A stretch of DNA of 64,000 bases from positions 62,001 through 126,000 of the forward strand of contig CAWEJL010000002.1 of NCBI GenBank assembly GCA_963809385.1, read 5' to 3'. Origin of the DNA: JAKAIY01 sp963809385. GTDB lineage: Bacteria > Chloroflexota > Ktedonobacteria > Ktedonobacterales > JADMIN01. Position numbers and translations under genes: made by a program. Position 1 is the stretch's first letter, and every line of letters starts with the position of its first letter. Below are positions 55,321 to 64,000 of the stretch, one piece after another. The notes beneath the pieces were generated by a model that saw only the letters and a program-made list of their open reading frames with translations, was not told the origin of the DNA and ran no database searches.

Positions 55321-56247
55321 CTAACGGGAATTCGGGCTGTAGGCGTGTTCAGCAATATACCTCACCAGCGACTTGTGGCAGGCGGCGATCCGCTCCGAGT
55401 CGCGCCGCTCGATCGCACGGGCGAGCTCGGCGACTTCATCGCGCCCCGTGTAAAAGAGCCGTCGCAACTCAAAGGCTTCATCATGCGGCAGCGTGTAGTG
55501 CTGGTACACGGCGGCGACGAAATCAGTTCCGTAATGCTCAAAGGCTTTGAAGTCATTGGCTGGGTCAGAGATTCGCGGCCAGTAGTCCAGGACGCCCGTG
55601 AGCCTCGCGCTTTGCGGGTCAACGAGAATATGGTAAGTCCACATGTCAGCATGAGTGACGCGAACAGGAAATGGCTGGGCTTTGACGTGCGCGATGTAGT
55701 CGCCAAACAAGCGCTCTACCCATCGCTGCTCCTGAGGAGTGAGGTAGGGAAACACCATGTGACGATAGTAGGGATAGGCGGATGGGTTCTCATCCATATA
55801 CGCGCCAAACATCGCCGGGTCAAGCTCGTCTACGCCTAACGCGCGAGCGGTATCGAGCGAAAAGGAGTGCAGCGCGCTGAGAAACGCGCCAAGCTCGCTC
55901 GCAATGCCAAGTCGTCGCTCTGGGGAAAATACGCTCGCCACAGCAGGCTCGAACGGGACACCGGGCAGGTAGGTATTGACTTCGTAGTCACTCTCAGTGC
56001 GTTCATCGCGCTCAATAGTTATCAATGGAACCGGTACAGGCGAGAGCCGGGCAAACGCATCGAGAAAATTCTTCCTCGTCGGGTTGATGCGTCTCGGGAT
56101 GCGTGGGAAGCGAAAGGTGACCTGCCGTCGGACAAAGTAGACGATATGATCGTAACCAGCGGTGTTCATTTCGATGTCGTCAGCGGTGACGCCTGGAATG
56201 TGCGCCGCAATCACACGGTAGTGGTCAGGCGGAATAGGTGACGACAC
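55321..56247 (-). CDS. APH-like phosphotransferase with altered catalytic motif
   Basis: The 308-residue protein follows the aminoglycoside/choline-kinase fold. The catalytic loop reads VTHADMWTYHILVD, where H199 and D201 are kept but the metal-binding Asn of H-x-D-x4-N is His206. The second metal motif is TGVLDYWPRISDPANDF with D221. It might phosphorylate a small hydroxylated molecule, but it may be a degenerate member. GTG 56247 has no clear ribosome site, so the start is provisional. It does not predict resistance by itself. Confidence 0.75.
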   Translation of the reverse strand: MSSPIPPDHYRVIAAHIPGVTADDIEMNTAGYDHIVYFVRRQVTFRFPRIPRRINPTRKNFLDAFARLSPVPVPLITIERDERTESDYEVNTYLPGVPFEPAVASVFSPERRLGIASELGAFLSALHSFSLDTARALGVDELDPAMFGAYMDENPSAYPYYRHMVFPYLTPQEQRWVERLFGDYIAHVKAQPFPVRVTHADMWTYHILVDPQSARLTGVLDYWPRISDPANDFKAFEHYGTDFVAAVYQHYTLPHDEAFELRRLFYTGRDEVAELARAIERRDSERIAACHKSLVRYIAEHAYSPNSR

Positions 56248-56404
56248 AGGTTTTCTCGCTTGTCCAGCAATACAGCAGCAATCAGAGAATAGTCAAACCA
56301 GCGCATGACAAACCAGGAGGCGCTCCCGATAGATAACGCGGATGGCGCGCCCCCGCGCCGGAAGACGCGCCACCCGTGTTTGTGATACCGAAATCGCGGA
56401 GAGC

Positions 56405-58797
56405 CTAATTCCGCAGCGGCTTGCCCGTCTTGAGCATGTGGTCCATGCGGGCCTGGGTGCCAGGCGTGCCACAAAGGCTCAGGAACGCCTCACGCTCCAG
56501 GTCGAGCATGTCCTGCTCGGTGAGTGTGTCGAGCGGCGAGTGGTCGCCGCCCGTCAGCACCCAGGCGAGCTTGCCCGCCACCACCGCGTCGTGCTCGGTC
56601 GCCTTGCCCTGGAGACGCAGATTATCCACCTGCTGCTCCAGCACCAGCCGCGCGCCCGCGCCGGCCGGGCGGAACATCGGCGCCTCCGGGACCTTCCACT
56701 CGCCGCGCGCCTGCGACTCCGCCAGCGCGATGGCATCGGCCTTGGCGTCCTCCAGCAGTCGCTCGCGGTCGAGTGTCACGGCGTCGGTCTTCTTGAGGAA
56801 GCCGTACTGCCGCGCGTCTTCCGCGCTGGTAGCGACGGTCGCGACGGCGATGATCTCGAAGGCGTGGCGCGCGGGGGCGAACGGGCCGCCCTCGTGCGTC
56901 ACCTTCTGGGACAGCGTCTGCCAGCGAGCGAGCATCTCTTTGCAGCCGCCGCCCGCCGGCACGAGGCCGACACCGACCTCGACCAGCCCCAGATACGTCT
57001 CCGCCGCCGCGCGCACATGCTGGCCGTGTAGCACGATCTCGCAGCCGCCGCCCAGCACGCGTCCCGCTGGCGCCACGACGACCGGGACGGCGCTGTACTT
57101 CAGCGCCATGTTCGCCGCGTGCAGATTGCGAATCGCGCGCTCGATTAGCGGGAACTGGCGCATGCGCGCGGCCATCAGCACCTGCGCCAGATTCGCGCCA
57201 ACGCTGAAGTCCGGCGCGTCGTTGCCGACGACGATCGCGCGCCAGTTGGTCTTCGCCTCTTCGACGGCGGCGGTGAGCATCCCGGCGATGTCGTCGTCCA
57301 GCGAGTTCATCTTGGTATGGAACTCGACGCCCAGCACGCCGTCACCCATGTCAATCAGCGACGCGCCGCGGTTCTCGCGCACGATCTTCGCGCCCGACAT
57401 GCGCAGATACGTCATGCTCATGCGCTTGGCGCTGGCGGGCAACGACTGGTAGCTGTGGGTGTTCCAGTCCCAGAACTGGCCATCGTGGTAGAAGCTGCCC
57501 ACGCCGTTGTTCGCCACTTCGCGCACCAGCGGCGGGATCATGCGTCCCTCAGCCTCCATGCGCGCCACGAGCTTGCCAACGCCGAGCAGGTCCCAGGTCT
57601 GGAATGGTCCGGCATCCCAGTTGAAGCCCCAGCGCATGGCGTTATCAATGTTCACCACGTCGTCCGCGATTTCCGGGGCGACGGCGGCGGTGTAGAGCAG
57701 CGTGTCGGCGGTCACGTCCCAGGCAAGCTGGGCCGCGCGGTCGCTGGCGTTGAGGATGCTGCGCACGCGCTCGGCGGCGTCGGGATTGCCCTTGACGCTA
57801 TCGAGCGACGAGAAGTGGACTGAGTCCTGCGCTCGGTACTCCATCGTCGCCGGGTCCAGCACGAGGATCTCGGATTTGCCAGCCTCGCCTTTGACGCGCT
57901 TGTAGAAGCCCTGACCAGTCTTATCGCCCAGCCACTTGCGCGCCACCATCTCGCGGATGAACGCCGGCGCTGGAACACGTCGCGCTGCGGGTCGTCGGGC
58001 AGGTTCTCGTAGAGGCTGTCGGCGACGTGCAGCAGCGTATCCACGCCCGCCAGGTCGCCAGTGCGGAAGACGGCGGACTTCGGGCGGCCCAACGCCTGGC
58101 CGAAGATCGCGTCCACTTCCTCGATCTTGTAGCCCTTGTCCAGCATGCGCCGAACGGCGATAGCGAAGCCGTAGTTGCCGATGCGGTTGCCGATGAAGCT
58201 GGGGCGGTCCTTGCAATAGACGACGCCCTTGCCCAGCCGTGCCGAGCAGAACTCGCCCATGAACGCCATTAGGGCCGGGTCGGTCTCCGGTCCCGCGACG
58301 ACCTCCAGCAGCTTCATGAAGCGCACGGGGTTGAAGAAGTGGGTAATCAGGAAGTGGCGGCGGAACTCCTCGCCGCGCCCCTCCAGCAGCATCGTCGCGG
58401 GCAGTCCTGACGTATTGGAGCTTACGATCGTCCCCGGCTTGCGCACTTTTTCGATGCGCGCGAAGAGGTCGCGCTTGGCGCCAATCTCCTCGACAATCGC
58501 CTCGACGATCCAGTCCACGCCCGCCAGCTTGTCCAGGTCATCCTCGGTGTTGCCGGGCGTCACCAGTTGCGCAGCGCGCGCCGAGAAGAACGCCGAAGCG
58601 GGCCGCGCCTTGAGCGCGCGCTCGATGCCGCCAAGCGCGAATTTGTTGCGGACAGCGGGGTCGGCGCTGCCCTGCGCGTCGGGCGGCACGATGTCGAGCA
58701 GCAAGGTCGGCACGCCCGCGCTGGCCAGCAGCGCCGCGATGCCCGCCCCCATGATGCCCGCGCCGATGACCGCCGCGCGCTGGATATTGTAGGTCAT
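56405..58797 (-). pseudogene. fadN: FadN-type 3-hydroxyacyl-CoA dehydrogenase/enoyl-CoA hydratase with a frameshift
   Basis: The product would be about 797 residues of beta-oxidation enzyme. From ATG 58797 the NAD-binding AAVIGAGIMGAGIAALLA and HFFNPVRFMKLLEVV define the dehydrogenase. It reads normally to LPDDPQRDVF near 57970. The continuation PAPAFIREMVARKWLGDKTG is one base out of frame and runs through a second dehydrogenase part to a C-terminal hydratase (GRVLGGGCEIVLHG, LGLVEVGVGLVPAGGG). A single missing base around 57961-57975 would restore it. It follows the thiolase at 58828, as in fadNA operons. Confidence 0.88.
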
Positions 58798-58827
58798 GAG
58801 ACTATCCTCTTTGCCGTCAGCCGGTCG

Positions 58828-60018
58828 CTACAGGCGCTCGATGATCGTGGCGACGCCCTGGCCGCCGCCCACGCAGAGCGTGGCCATGCCGATACGCTTG
58901 TCCAGCGTCTCCAGGTCGTTGAGCAGCGCGCCGGTGATGCGCGCGCCAGTGCAGCCCAGCGGATGGCCCAGCGCGATCGCGCCGCCGTGCGGGTTCACCT
59001 TCGCCTCATCCAGTCCCAGCTCGCGGATCACGGCCAGCGACTGCGCGGCGAACGCCTCGTTCAGCTCGATCAGGTCAATGTCGGAGAGCTGCATGCCCGC
59101 CCGCTTCAGCGCCTTGCGCACGGCGGGAACCGGCCCAATGCCCATGATCTCCGGCGCGACGCCCGCGACGGCCATCGCGATGACCCGCGCGCGCGGCCTG
59201 AAGCCCAGCTCACGCGCCTTCTCCAGCGACATCATCACCACCGACGAGGCGCCGTCGTTGAGCGGGCTGCTGTTGCCCGCCGTCACCGTGCCACCCACGA
59301 TGAACGCCGGCTCCAGCGACGCCAGCCGCTCCAGCGAGGTGTCGCGGCGCGGGCCTTCGTCGGTGTCCACCTGGCCGCCACCCGGCAGCGCGACGGGGAC
59401 GATCTCCTTCGCCAGGATGCCCGCGTCCATCGCCGCCAGCGCGCGCTGGTGGCTGCGCAGCGCGAAGCGGTCCTGCTCTTCGCGGGTGATGCCGTACTTC
59501 TTCGCCAGGTTCTCCGCCGTGTGGCCCATCGGGATGTAGGACTGCGCGAAGTCGCTCGTCATCTGTCCCGCAACGCCGCACAGCTCGACGCCGTTGGGGT
59601 TGTTGATCAGCTTGGGGTTGAAGCTGGGGTTGAAGCCGCCCATCGGCACACGCGACATGGCCTCCACGCCACCCACCACGATCACGTCGCCCTGGCCCAG
59701 CATGATGCTCTGCGCCGCCATGTTCACCGCTTGCAGGCTGCTGGCGCAGAAGCGGTTGACCGTCACCGCGCCCGCAGTCGTCGGCAAGCCCGACAGCCCG
59801 GTGATGATGCGCGCGAGGTTCATGCCCTGCTCGCCTTCCGGGAAGGCGCAGCCGACGATCACATCCTCGATCAGCGTGTAGTCGAAGGCCGGGATGCGGC
59901 TCAGCGCGCCCCGGATAGCGACGGCGCCCAGGTCATCGGCGCGCACGGCTTTGAGCGCGCCCTTGCCCGCCCGGCCAATCGGCGTGCGGGCGGCGCTGAC
60001 AATCACGGCTTCTGGCAT
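58828..60018 (-). CDS. fadA: Acetyl-CoA C-acyltransferase (thiolase)
   Basis: This enzyme of 396 residues thiolytically cleaves 3-ketoacyl-CoA, the last beta-oxidation step. The acylated nucleophile is C91 in VNRFCASSLQA. NEAFAAQSLAV and HPLGCTGAR provide the other catalytic His/Cys, and GGGQGVATIIE is at the end. ATG 60018 (MPEAVIVSAART) has GAGAGGA upstream; a longer reading adds 18 unconserved residues. It lies immediately before the fadN gene. Confidence 0.94.
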   Translation of the reverse strand: MPEAVIVSAARTPIGRAGKGALKAVRADDLGAVAIRGALSRIPAFDYTLIEDVIVGCAFPEGEQGMNLARIITGLSGLPTTAGAVTVNRFCASSLQAVNMAAQSIMLGQGDVIVVGGVEAMSRVPMGGFNPSFNPKLINNPNGVELCGVAGQMTSDFAQSYIPMGHTAENLAKKYGITREEQDRFALRSHQRALAAMDAGILAKEIVPVALPGGGQVDTDEGPRRDTSLERLASLEPAFIVGGTVTAGNSSPLNDGASSVVMMSLEKARELGFRPRARVIAMAVAGVAPEIMGIGPVPAVRKALKRAGMQLSDIDLIELNEAFAAQSLAVIRELGLDEAKVNPHGGAIALGHPLGCTGARITGALLNDLETLDKRIGMATLCVGGGQGVATIIERL

Positions 60019-60088
60019 GGTGTGGTCTCGATCCTCTCTGATGACAGCCCCAGCGGGCCTAAAAATAGTCAAAGTCTATGGGAATGCG

Positions 60089-60628
60089 CTAAGAGCGCGT
60101 CGCTGTCGCGGCGCCGCTCGTATCCAGGTCCGGCGCGCCGGTCGCCGCAGGCTTGTCGCGCCGGATGTAGATCACTTTTTCAACTTCAGCGTGGACAACG
60201 CCTTGCGCGTCGGTCAGCGTCACGGTGAAGACGCGGTCAATCGAGCGCGCCGTGGCCAGCGCGGCGCGAATGGCGTCCAGCTCCGCCTCGTCCAGCGTGA
60301 ACCGCGCGTAGAGCGTGGTCTTGCCCGGCTTGCGGAAGCGGATGCTCGCCGCCTTGTCCCAGACGGTGTAGCCCTTGCCCAGATTGCGGATCAGCATGAT
60401 CATGTAGAACGGGTCCACGGCGGCGTACATGCTGCCGCCGTAGATCGTGCCGACGTAGTTACGCGTCCGCAAGCTCAGCGGCAAGCGGATGCGGATGTCG
60501 CGCCAGTCAGCGGAGATGCGCATAACCCGCCCGCCAGTCCCGCGATAGACCGGCGCCAGGTTGAAGCCCCAGCGGGTCACGCGCGTCGCCCAGGATTCAG
60601 GCTTGACCGGTGGCGCCAGGTTCGCCAT
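60089..60628 (-). CDS. Hotdog-fold thioesterase-like protein (DUF4442)
   Basis: The 179-residue protein resembles DUF4442: WGFNLAPVYRGTGGRV, RNYVGTIYGGSMYAAVDPFYM and VWDKAASIRFRKPGKTTLYA. Hotdog proteins of this family are thought to act on acyl-CoA. It lies inside the beta-oxidation cluster, 7 bp after another hotdog gene. Both could trim CoA esters or balance free CoA, but no substrate can be stated. Confidence 0.82.
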   Translation of the reverse strand: MANLAPPVKPESWATRVTRWGFNLAPVYRGTGGRVMRISADWRDIRIRLPLSLRTRNYVGTIYGGSMYAAVDPFYMIMLIRNLGKGYTVWDKAASIRFRKPGKTTLYARFTLDEAELDAIRAALATARSIDRVFTVTLTDAQGVVHAEVEKVIYIRRDKPAATGAPDLDTSGAATATRS

Positions 60629-60634
60629 GTATCG

Positions 60635-61102
60635 CTAGCCCTTCCGCTCGCGCGGGATGATCAGCGCGCCATCCACCAGCATCTCGGTCACCGTCTCGCC
60701 GTCCGCGTTGGTAATCGTGACCTGAACGTTGTAGCGCGCCTTGCCCGCGCTGGCGATGTCCGCGCGCACGCGCGCCTGCTCATCGGGTGAGAGTGTCGCC
60801 TCGGCGCGTAATTCGCCCGCCGCCGGGCGGCGGTAGGTGATGCTCGCGCTCGCCACGACGGGCAAGTACCCCGCCTGCTGAAGGTCAGCGAACGCGACGA
60901 ACGCCAGCGCCCCGGCGACGGTCTCGCCCAGTCCAAACTGCGCGGCGGCATGCACCGTGCCGATATGATTCGTCCGCTCTTGCGCGAACGGCATGCTCGC
61001 CACCGCGCGGTCCGCCGCGACCTGCTCGATACGCACATCCAGCGCGCGGGCGAACGGCACCCGCTCCGTTATCGTCCGGCGGATCATCTCCAGATCGAGC
61101 AT
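60635..61102 (-). CDS. Hotdog-fold acyl-CoA thioesterase-like protein
   Basis: The 155-residue protein has the hotdog helix/loop HIGTVHAAAQFGLGETVAG, with ASASITYRRPAAGELRAEAT and TVTEMLVDGALIIPR. This matches YiiD/PaaI-like DUF4442 proteins. I start at ATG 61102 (MLDLEMIRRTI) rather than ATG 61129, which adds an Arg-rich stretch. It is followed closely by the second hotdog gene and preceded by a palindromic repeat that separates it from the acyl-CoA dehydrogenase gene. Confidence 0.82.
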   Translation of the reverse strand: MLDLEMIRRTITERVPFARALDVRIEQVAADRAVASMPFAQERTNHIGTVHAAAQFGLGETVAGALAFVAFADLQQAGYLPVVASASITYRRPAAGELRAEATLSPDEQARVRADIASAGKARYNVQVTITNADGETVTEMLVDGALIIPRERKG

Positions 61103-61136
61103 CCTCCGTCGCCTTTCCTGACTAACCACGCCAGCG

Positions 61137-61161
61137 CCCCCTCTCCTTGTGGGAGAGGGGG
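61137..61161. repeat. Dispersed-type CCCCCTCTCC hairpin followed by a G-rich run
   Basis: CCCCCTCTCC (61137-61146), TTGTG and GGAGAGGGGG (61152-61161) form a 10-bp stem. TTGGGGGTGAGG follows. Palindromes of this form are widely scattered in intergenic DNA of many bacteria. Here it could end the transcript of the acyl-CoA dehydrogenase gene. Confidence 0.7.
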
Positions 61162-61177
61162 TTGGGGGTGAGGTCGC

Positions 61178-62956
61178 CTACTTGATCGGATATCCGCCAC
61201 GCTCGGCGACGGCGGCGGCCAGCTCGCGCTGCAGCGGCACGATGTCGGCCTCCGGGTCGCCCAGGTAGCGGCGCACGCGCGCCAGCTCCTCACGGCGCTC
61301 GTCACCCTCCAGCGCCATCGTCAACGCGCCCTCCATCGCCGCGCGGGCCTCCTTGAAGAGGTTGAGCGTCGCGACTTGCGCCAGCAGCGCGTGCGTGGCG
61401 GCGTCGGTAGCCCCAGCGCGGTACGCGGCCAGCGCGCGGGCGACGGCGCTATCCATCGCGAAGGTCGTGATGAGCATGTTCGCGGTGTATTCCAGGAACT
61501 CTTGCTCCTCGCGCATGTTCGCCATGAACTTCATCGAGGCCTTCATCGCGCTGTAGATGCCGGCGCGCTTGATTCGCTCGACCAGGTTCACCGCGTCGCG
61601 CAGCGCGGCGGGCGTGTCAGCCCCGGCGAAGTCGGGCGCCTGGCCGCTCTGGATCTGGCTGTCAATCTCGGGGAAGACAGAGAACAGGTCAATCTTGTTC
61701 TCCATCGCGCGGGTAAAGAGCGTGCCACCCGCCACCAGCCGGTTGACCTCGTTGGTACCTTCGAAGATGCGGTTGATGCGCGCGTCGCGCCAGGCATGCG
61801 AGATCGGGTACTCGTCCATGAAGCCGTAGCCACCGAAAATCTGCACACCCTCATCCACGTTGCGGCCCAACGCCTCGGAGCCGTAGACTTTGGCGATCGA
61901 GCACTCGATGGCGTACTCCTCGATTGCCGCGAGTTGCGCCATGCGGTCGTCGCCAGCCGCTAGCCGCGCATCTTCCACGAGGCCGACCGTGCGGAAGGCG
62001 AGCGCCTCCGCCGCGTAGACATCGGCGGCCATGTAGGCCAGCTTCTTCTTGATCAGCCCGAAGCCCGCTAGCGGACGGCCAAACGCCTTGCGCTCGTTGG
62101 CGTAAGCGGCGGCCAAATCGAGCGCCGCGCGCGCCCCGCCCGCCGTGCCCGCGCCTAGCTTCAAGCGGCCAATGTTGAGGATGTTGAAAGCGATCTTGTA
62201 GCCCTTGCCAATCTCGCCCAGCAGGTTCTCGACCGGCACATGCACATTGTCGAAGTACACCGTGCGGGTGGACGAACCCTTGATGCCGACCTTCTTCTCT
62301 TCCGCCCCGGTGGAGACACCCTCCCAGGCCGACTCAACAATGAAGGCGGTGTGCTTGGTGTCGTCAATCTTGGCGAAGACGATCATCACGTCGGCGAAGC
62401 CCGCGTTCGAGATCCACTGCTTGGCGCCGTTGAGCACGTAGTACTTGCCGTCCTCGGTGAGCGTCGCGCGCGTGCGGATGCTCATCGCATCGGAGCCAAC
62501 GCCCGGCTCGGTCAGCGCGTAGGCGCCGATCAGCTCGCCGGTGGCCAGTCTGGGCAGATACTTCCGCTTCTGCTCGTCCGTGCCGTAGAAGACGATCGGC
62601 AGCGTGCCAATCGTCGTGTGCGCGCCTTGCGCCACCGCGAACGCCGCCTGGCGCATCTCCCGCGCGACCAGCGCGCTGACGACCATGCCGAGATCGGCCC
62701 CGCCGTACTCCTCCGGCACGTCAATCATCAGCAAACCTTGCTCGCCGGCCTCTTTGACCAGCTTAGCCATCAGGCCCGGCTCCTGCGCGTCAATCTCGTC
62801 GCTCTTGGGCAGAACCTCGCGCTGGATGAAGGTCTGCGCGGAATCGCGAATCTCGCGCTGCTCGTCCGTCAACCGCTCCAGGGTCAGAAAGTCCGCGCTC
62901 GTGACCGGTGTGGTCAGAAAGCTCGCGCCGGAATTCGTCTTTGCCTCGGTCGCCAT
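61178..62956 (-). CDS. fadE: Acyl-CoA dehydrogenase (long-chain type with C-terminal extension)
   Basis: This FAD enzyme performs the first oxidation of beta-oxidation. Motifs are YALTEPGVGSDAMSIRT, WISNAGFADVMIVFA, IKGSSTRTVYFDNVHVP and the C-terminal catalytic Glu in RINRIFEGTNEVNRL. At 592 residues it is about 200 longer than a simple acyl-CoA dehydrogenase. The extension is helical and typical of the very-long-chain/YngJ-like group. It lies between the acyl-CoA synthetase and the thioesterases. Confidence 0.94.
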   Translation of the reverse strand: MATEAKTNSGASFLTTPVTSADFLTLERLTDEQREIRDSAQTFIQREVLPKSDEIDAQEPGLMAKLVKEAGEQGLLMIDVPEEYGGADLGMVVSALVAREMRQAAFAVAQGAHTTIGTLPIVFYGTDEQKRKYLPRLATGELIGAYALTEPGVGSDAMSIRTRATLTEDGKYYVLNGAKQWISNAGFADVMIVFAKIDDTKHTAFIVESAWEGVSTGAEEKKVGIKGSSTRTVYFDNVHVPVENLLGEIGKGYKIAFNILNIGRLKLGAGTAGGARAALDLAAAYANERKAFGRPLAGFGLIKKKLAYMAADVYAAEALAFRTVGLVEDARLAAGDDRMAQLAAIEEYAIECSIAKVYGSEALGRNVDEGVQIFGGYGFMDEYPISHAWRDARINRIFEGTNEVNRLVAGGTLFTRAMENKIDLFSVFPEIDSQIQSGQAPDFAGADTPAALRDAVNLVERIKRAGIYSAMKASMKFMANMREEQEFLEYTANMLITTFAMDSAVARALAAYRAGATDAATHALLAQVATLNLFKEARAAMEGALTMALEGDERREELARVRRYLGDPEADIVPLQRELAAAVAERGGYPIK

Positions 62957-63064
62957 CTTCTTGTGCCTCCCTCTCGCGGGAGCCAGCGCGTCTCACGCCA
63001 ACCCCGCCTGTATAAACCCAACCACTACCAGGTCATAACATCGTTCTACCCCAGAGGCGCCGCG

Positions 63065-64000
63065 TTACGCGGGCGCATGCGGCGCCACGGCCCGCGCCAG
63101 CGCCTCTTCACGCAGCGCGCGCCGCAGCACTTTGCCCACCAGCGTCTTCGGCAGCGACTCGCGGAACTCGTACTCCTTGGGGACTTTGTAGGCCGCTAGC
63201 CGCTCGTGACACCACTGGTCGAGCTCGGCGGCGGTAAGCGTCTCGCCGGGCTTGACGACGACGAACGCCCGCACCGTCTCGCCGCGATACTCGTCGGGCA
63301 TGCCAACGATCGCCGCTTCGAGTACCTTCGGGTGCGCGTACAAGACCTCCTCGATGTCTCTGGGGTAGACGTTGTACCCGCTAGCGATGATCATGTCCTT
63401 GGCGCGGTCCACGATTGTAAAGTAGCCGTCCGCATCCATCACGCCAATGTCACCCGTGCGCAGCCAGCTGTCGCGCAGGACATTGGCCGTTTCATCGGGC
63501 CGGTTCCAGTAGCCTTGCATCACCTGCGGCCCGCGCACAACGATCTCGCCGCGCTCTCCCAATGGCGCGGGCTCCCAGGTGTCAGGGTTGATGATCATGG
63601 CGTCAGTGTTGGGCATTGGCAAGCCAATCGTCCCCACACGCCGCTCGCCATAGACCGGGTTGCAGTGTGTGACCGGCGACGCCTCCGTTAGGCCGTAGCC
63701 CTCGACCACCTTCGCGCCGGAGACCGCCTCGAAGCGTCGCTGCACTTCGGCGGGCAGGGGCGCCGAGCCGCTGATGCAAACCTGGATCGAGCGCAGGTCG
63801 CGCTTGTGTTGCTCGACCTCACGCGCCAGCGCCAGATACATCGTCGGCACGCCGGGGAACAGGTCGGGCTTGTACTTCTCGATGGCGTCCAGCGTGTCCT
63901 TGACCGTGAAGCGCGGCAGTAGCGCCATCGTCGAGGCGGCGTAGATCGTCAGGTTCATCGCCACGGTCAGGCCGTAGACGTGGAAGAACGGGGCCACGCA
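63065..64000 (-). CDS. fadD: Long-chain acyl-CoA synthetase, 5' end cut by window edge
   Basis: About 312 C-terminal residues of an AMP-forming acyl-CoA ligase are present. The visible signatures are EGYGLTEASPVTHCNP, WLRTGDIGVMDADGYF, DRAKDMIIASGYNVYPRDIE and the catalytic lysine in KTLVGKVLRRALRE. The N-terminal third with the P-loop lies outside. It activates fatty acids for the acyl-CoA dehydrogenase encoded 108 bp downstream. Confidence 0.93.
   Translation of the reverse strand, partial: CVAPFFHVYGLTVAMNLTIYAASTMALLPRFTVKDTLDAIEKYKPDLFPGVPTMYLALAREVEQHKRDLRSIQVCISGSAPLPAEVQRRFEAVSGAKVVEGYGLTEASPVTHCNPVYGERRVGTIGLPMPNTDAMIINPDTWEPAPLGERGEIVVRGPQVMQGYWNRPDETANVLRDSWLRTGDIGVMDADGYFTIVDRAKDMIIASGYNVYPRDIEEVLYAHPKVLEAAIVGMPDEYRGETVRAFVVVKPGETLTAAELDQWCHERLAAYKVPKEYEFRESLPKTLVGKVLRRALREEALARAVAPHAPA

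Noticed and set aside
58567..60228. 553-residue open frame opposite the thiolase gene
   Set aside because: Antisense to conserved thiolase codons. Composition is typical of a shadow frame and there is no ribosome site.

Overview
The window reads as a contiguous 64 kb piece of a GC-rich, aerobically respiring bacterial chromosome. It holds housekeeping and metabolic genes, many GTG starts, clear Shine-Dalgarno sites and no recognisable phage, plasmid, insertion sequence or CRISPR. The mix of a NuoA-G complex I operon, a cydABDC operon, a classical atp operon, lipoproteins with Asp-box repeats, DUF2079 membrane proteins and FMN/acyl-CoA enzymes suits the Chloroflexota (perhaps a Ktedonobacteria-like lineage). 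That placement is inference from gene style, not a phylogenetic result.

Layout. 1-6 kb: complex I genes nuoA-B-C-D-E-F-G on the minus strand behind a near-consensus sigma-70-type promoter, with nuoG cut by the left edge. 6-10.4 kb: a frameshifted GNAT acetyltransferase, an LmrA/MsbA-type ABC exporter and a PadR regulator with a long Gly/Pro/Trp-rich N-terminus. 10.4-16.4 kb: cydABDC (cytochrome bd oxidase plus its CydDC exporter). 16.6-22.6 kb: a secreted HNH-like lipoprotein, a frameshifted DUF1963 gene, a small hydrophilic stress-like protein, a ThiF/MoeB E1 enzyme, two receiver-only response regulators and a beta-propeller lipoprotein. 22.7-30.2 kb: the complete ATP synthase operon atpZ-B-E-F-H-A-G-D-C behind its own promoter. 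30.4-39.7 kb: SixA phosphatase, a SAM-hydroxide adenosyltransferase, a GAF-rich histidine kinase followed by a receiver protein, two unrecognised membrane proteins, a lactate-oxidase-like flavoenzyme and the translation cluster rpsP-khpA-rimM. 39.9-43.4 kb: an alkyltransferase-like DNA repair protein, a GH1 beta-glucosidase and a DHA2 drug-efflux transporter. 43.6-53.5 kb (plus strand): fatty-acid synthesis genes accC-fabF-accB, a DUF2079 protein, small unknowns, a PRC-barrel protein, a CapA fusion lipoprotein and a GNAT between two GC-rich hairpin repeats. 53.5-56.2 kb: larE, a YhhN-type lysoplasmalogenase and an APH-like kinase. 56.4-64 kb: a minus-strand beta-oxidation cluster (acyl-CoA synthetase, acyl-CoA dehydrogenase, two hotdog thioesterases, thiolase, FadN-type hydratase/dehydrogenase).

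The genes describe an energy-converting cell. Complex I feeds electrons to the quinone pool, cytochrome bd returns them to oxygen, ATP synthase uses the gradient, and the beta-oxidation set feeds acetyl-CoA, NADH and reduced flavin into the chain.

I found no strong candidate for a wholly new system. The points most worth a second look are three genes broken by single-base frameshifts with both halves conserved, the PadR regulator with paired palindromes upstream, three direct ATTGTGA repeats upstream of cydA, the PBP-like/CapA fusion, and the paired hairpin repeats around a GNAT gene.
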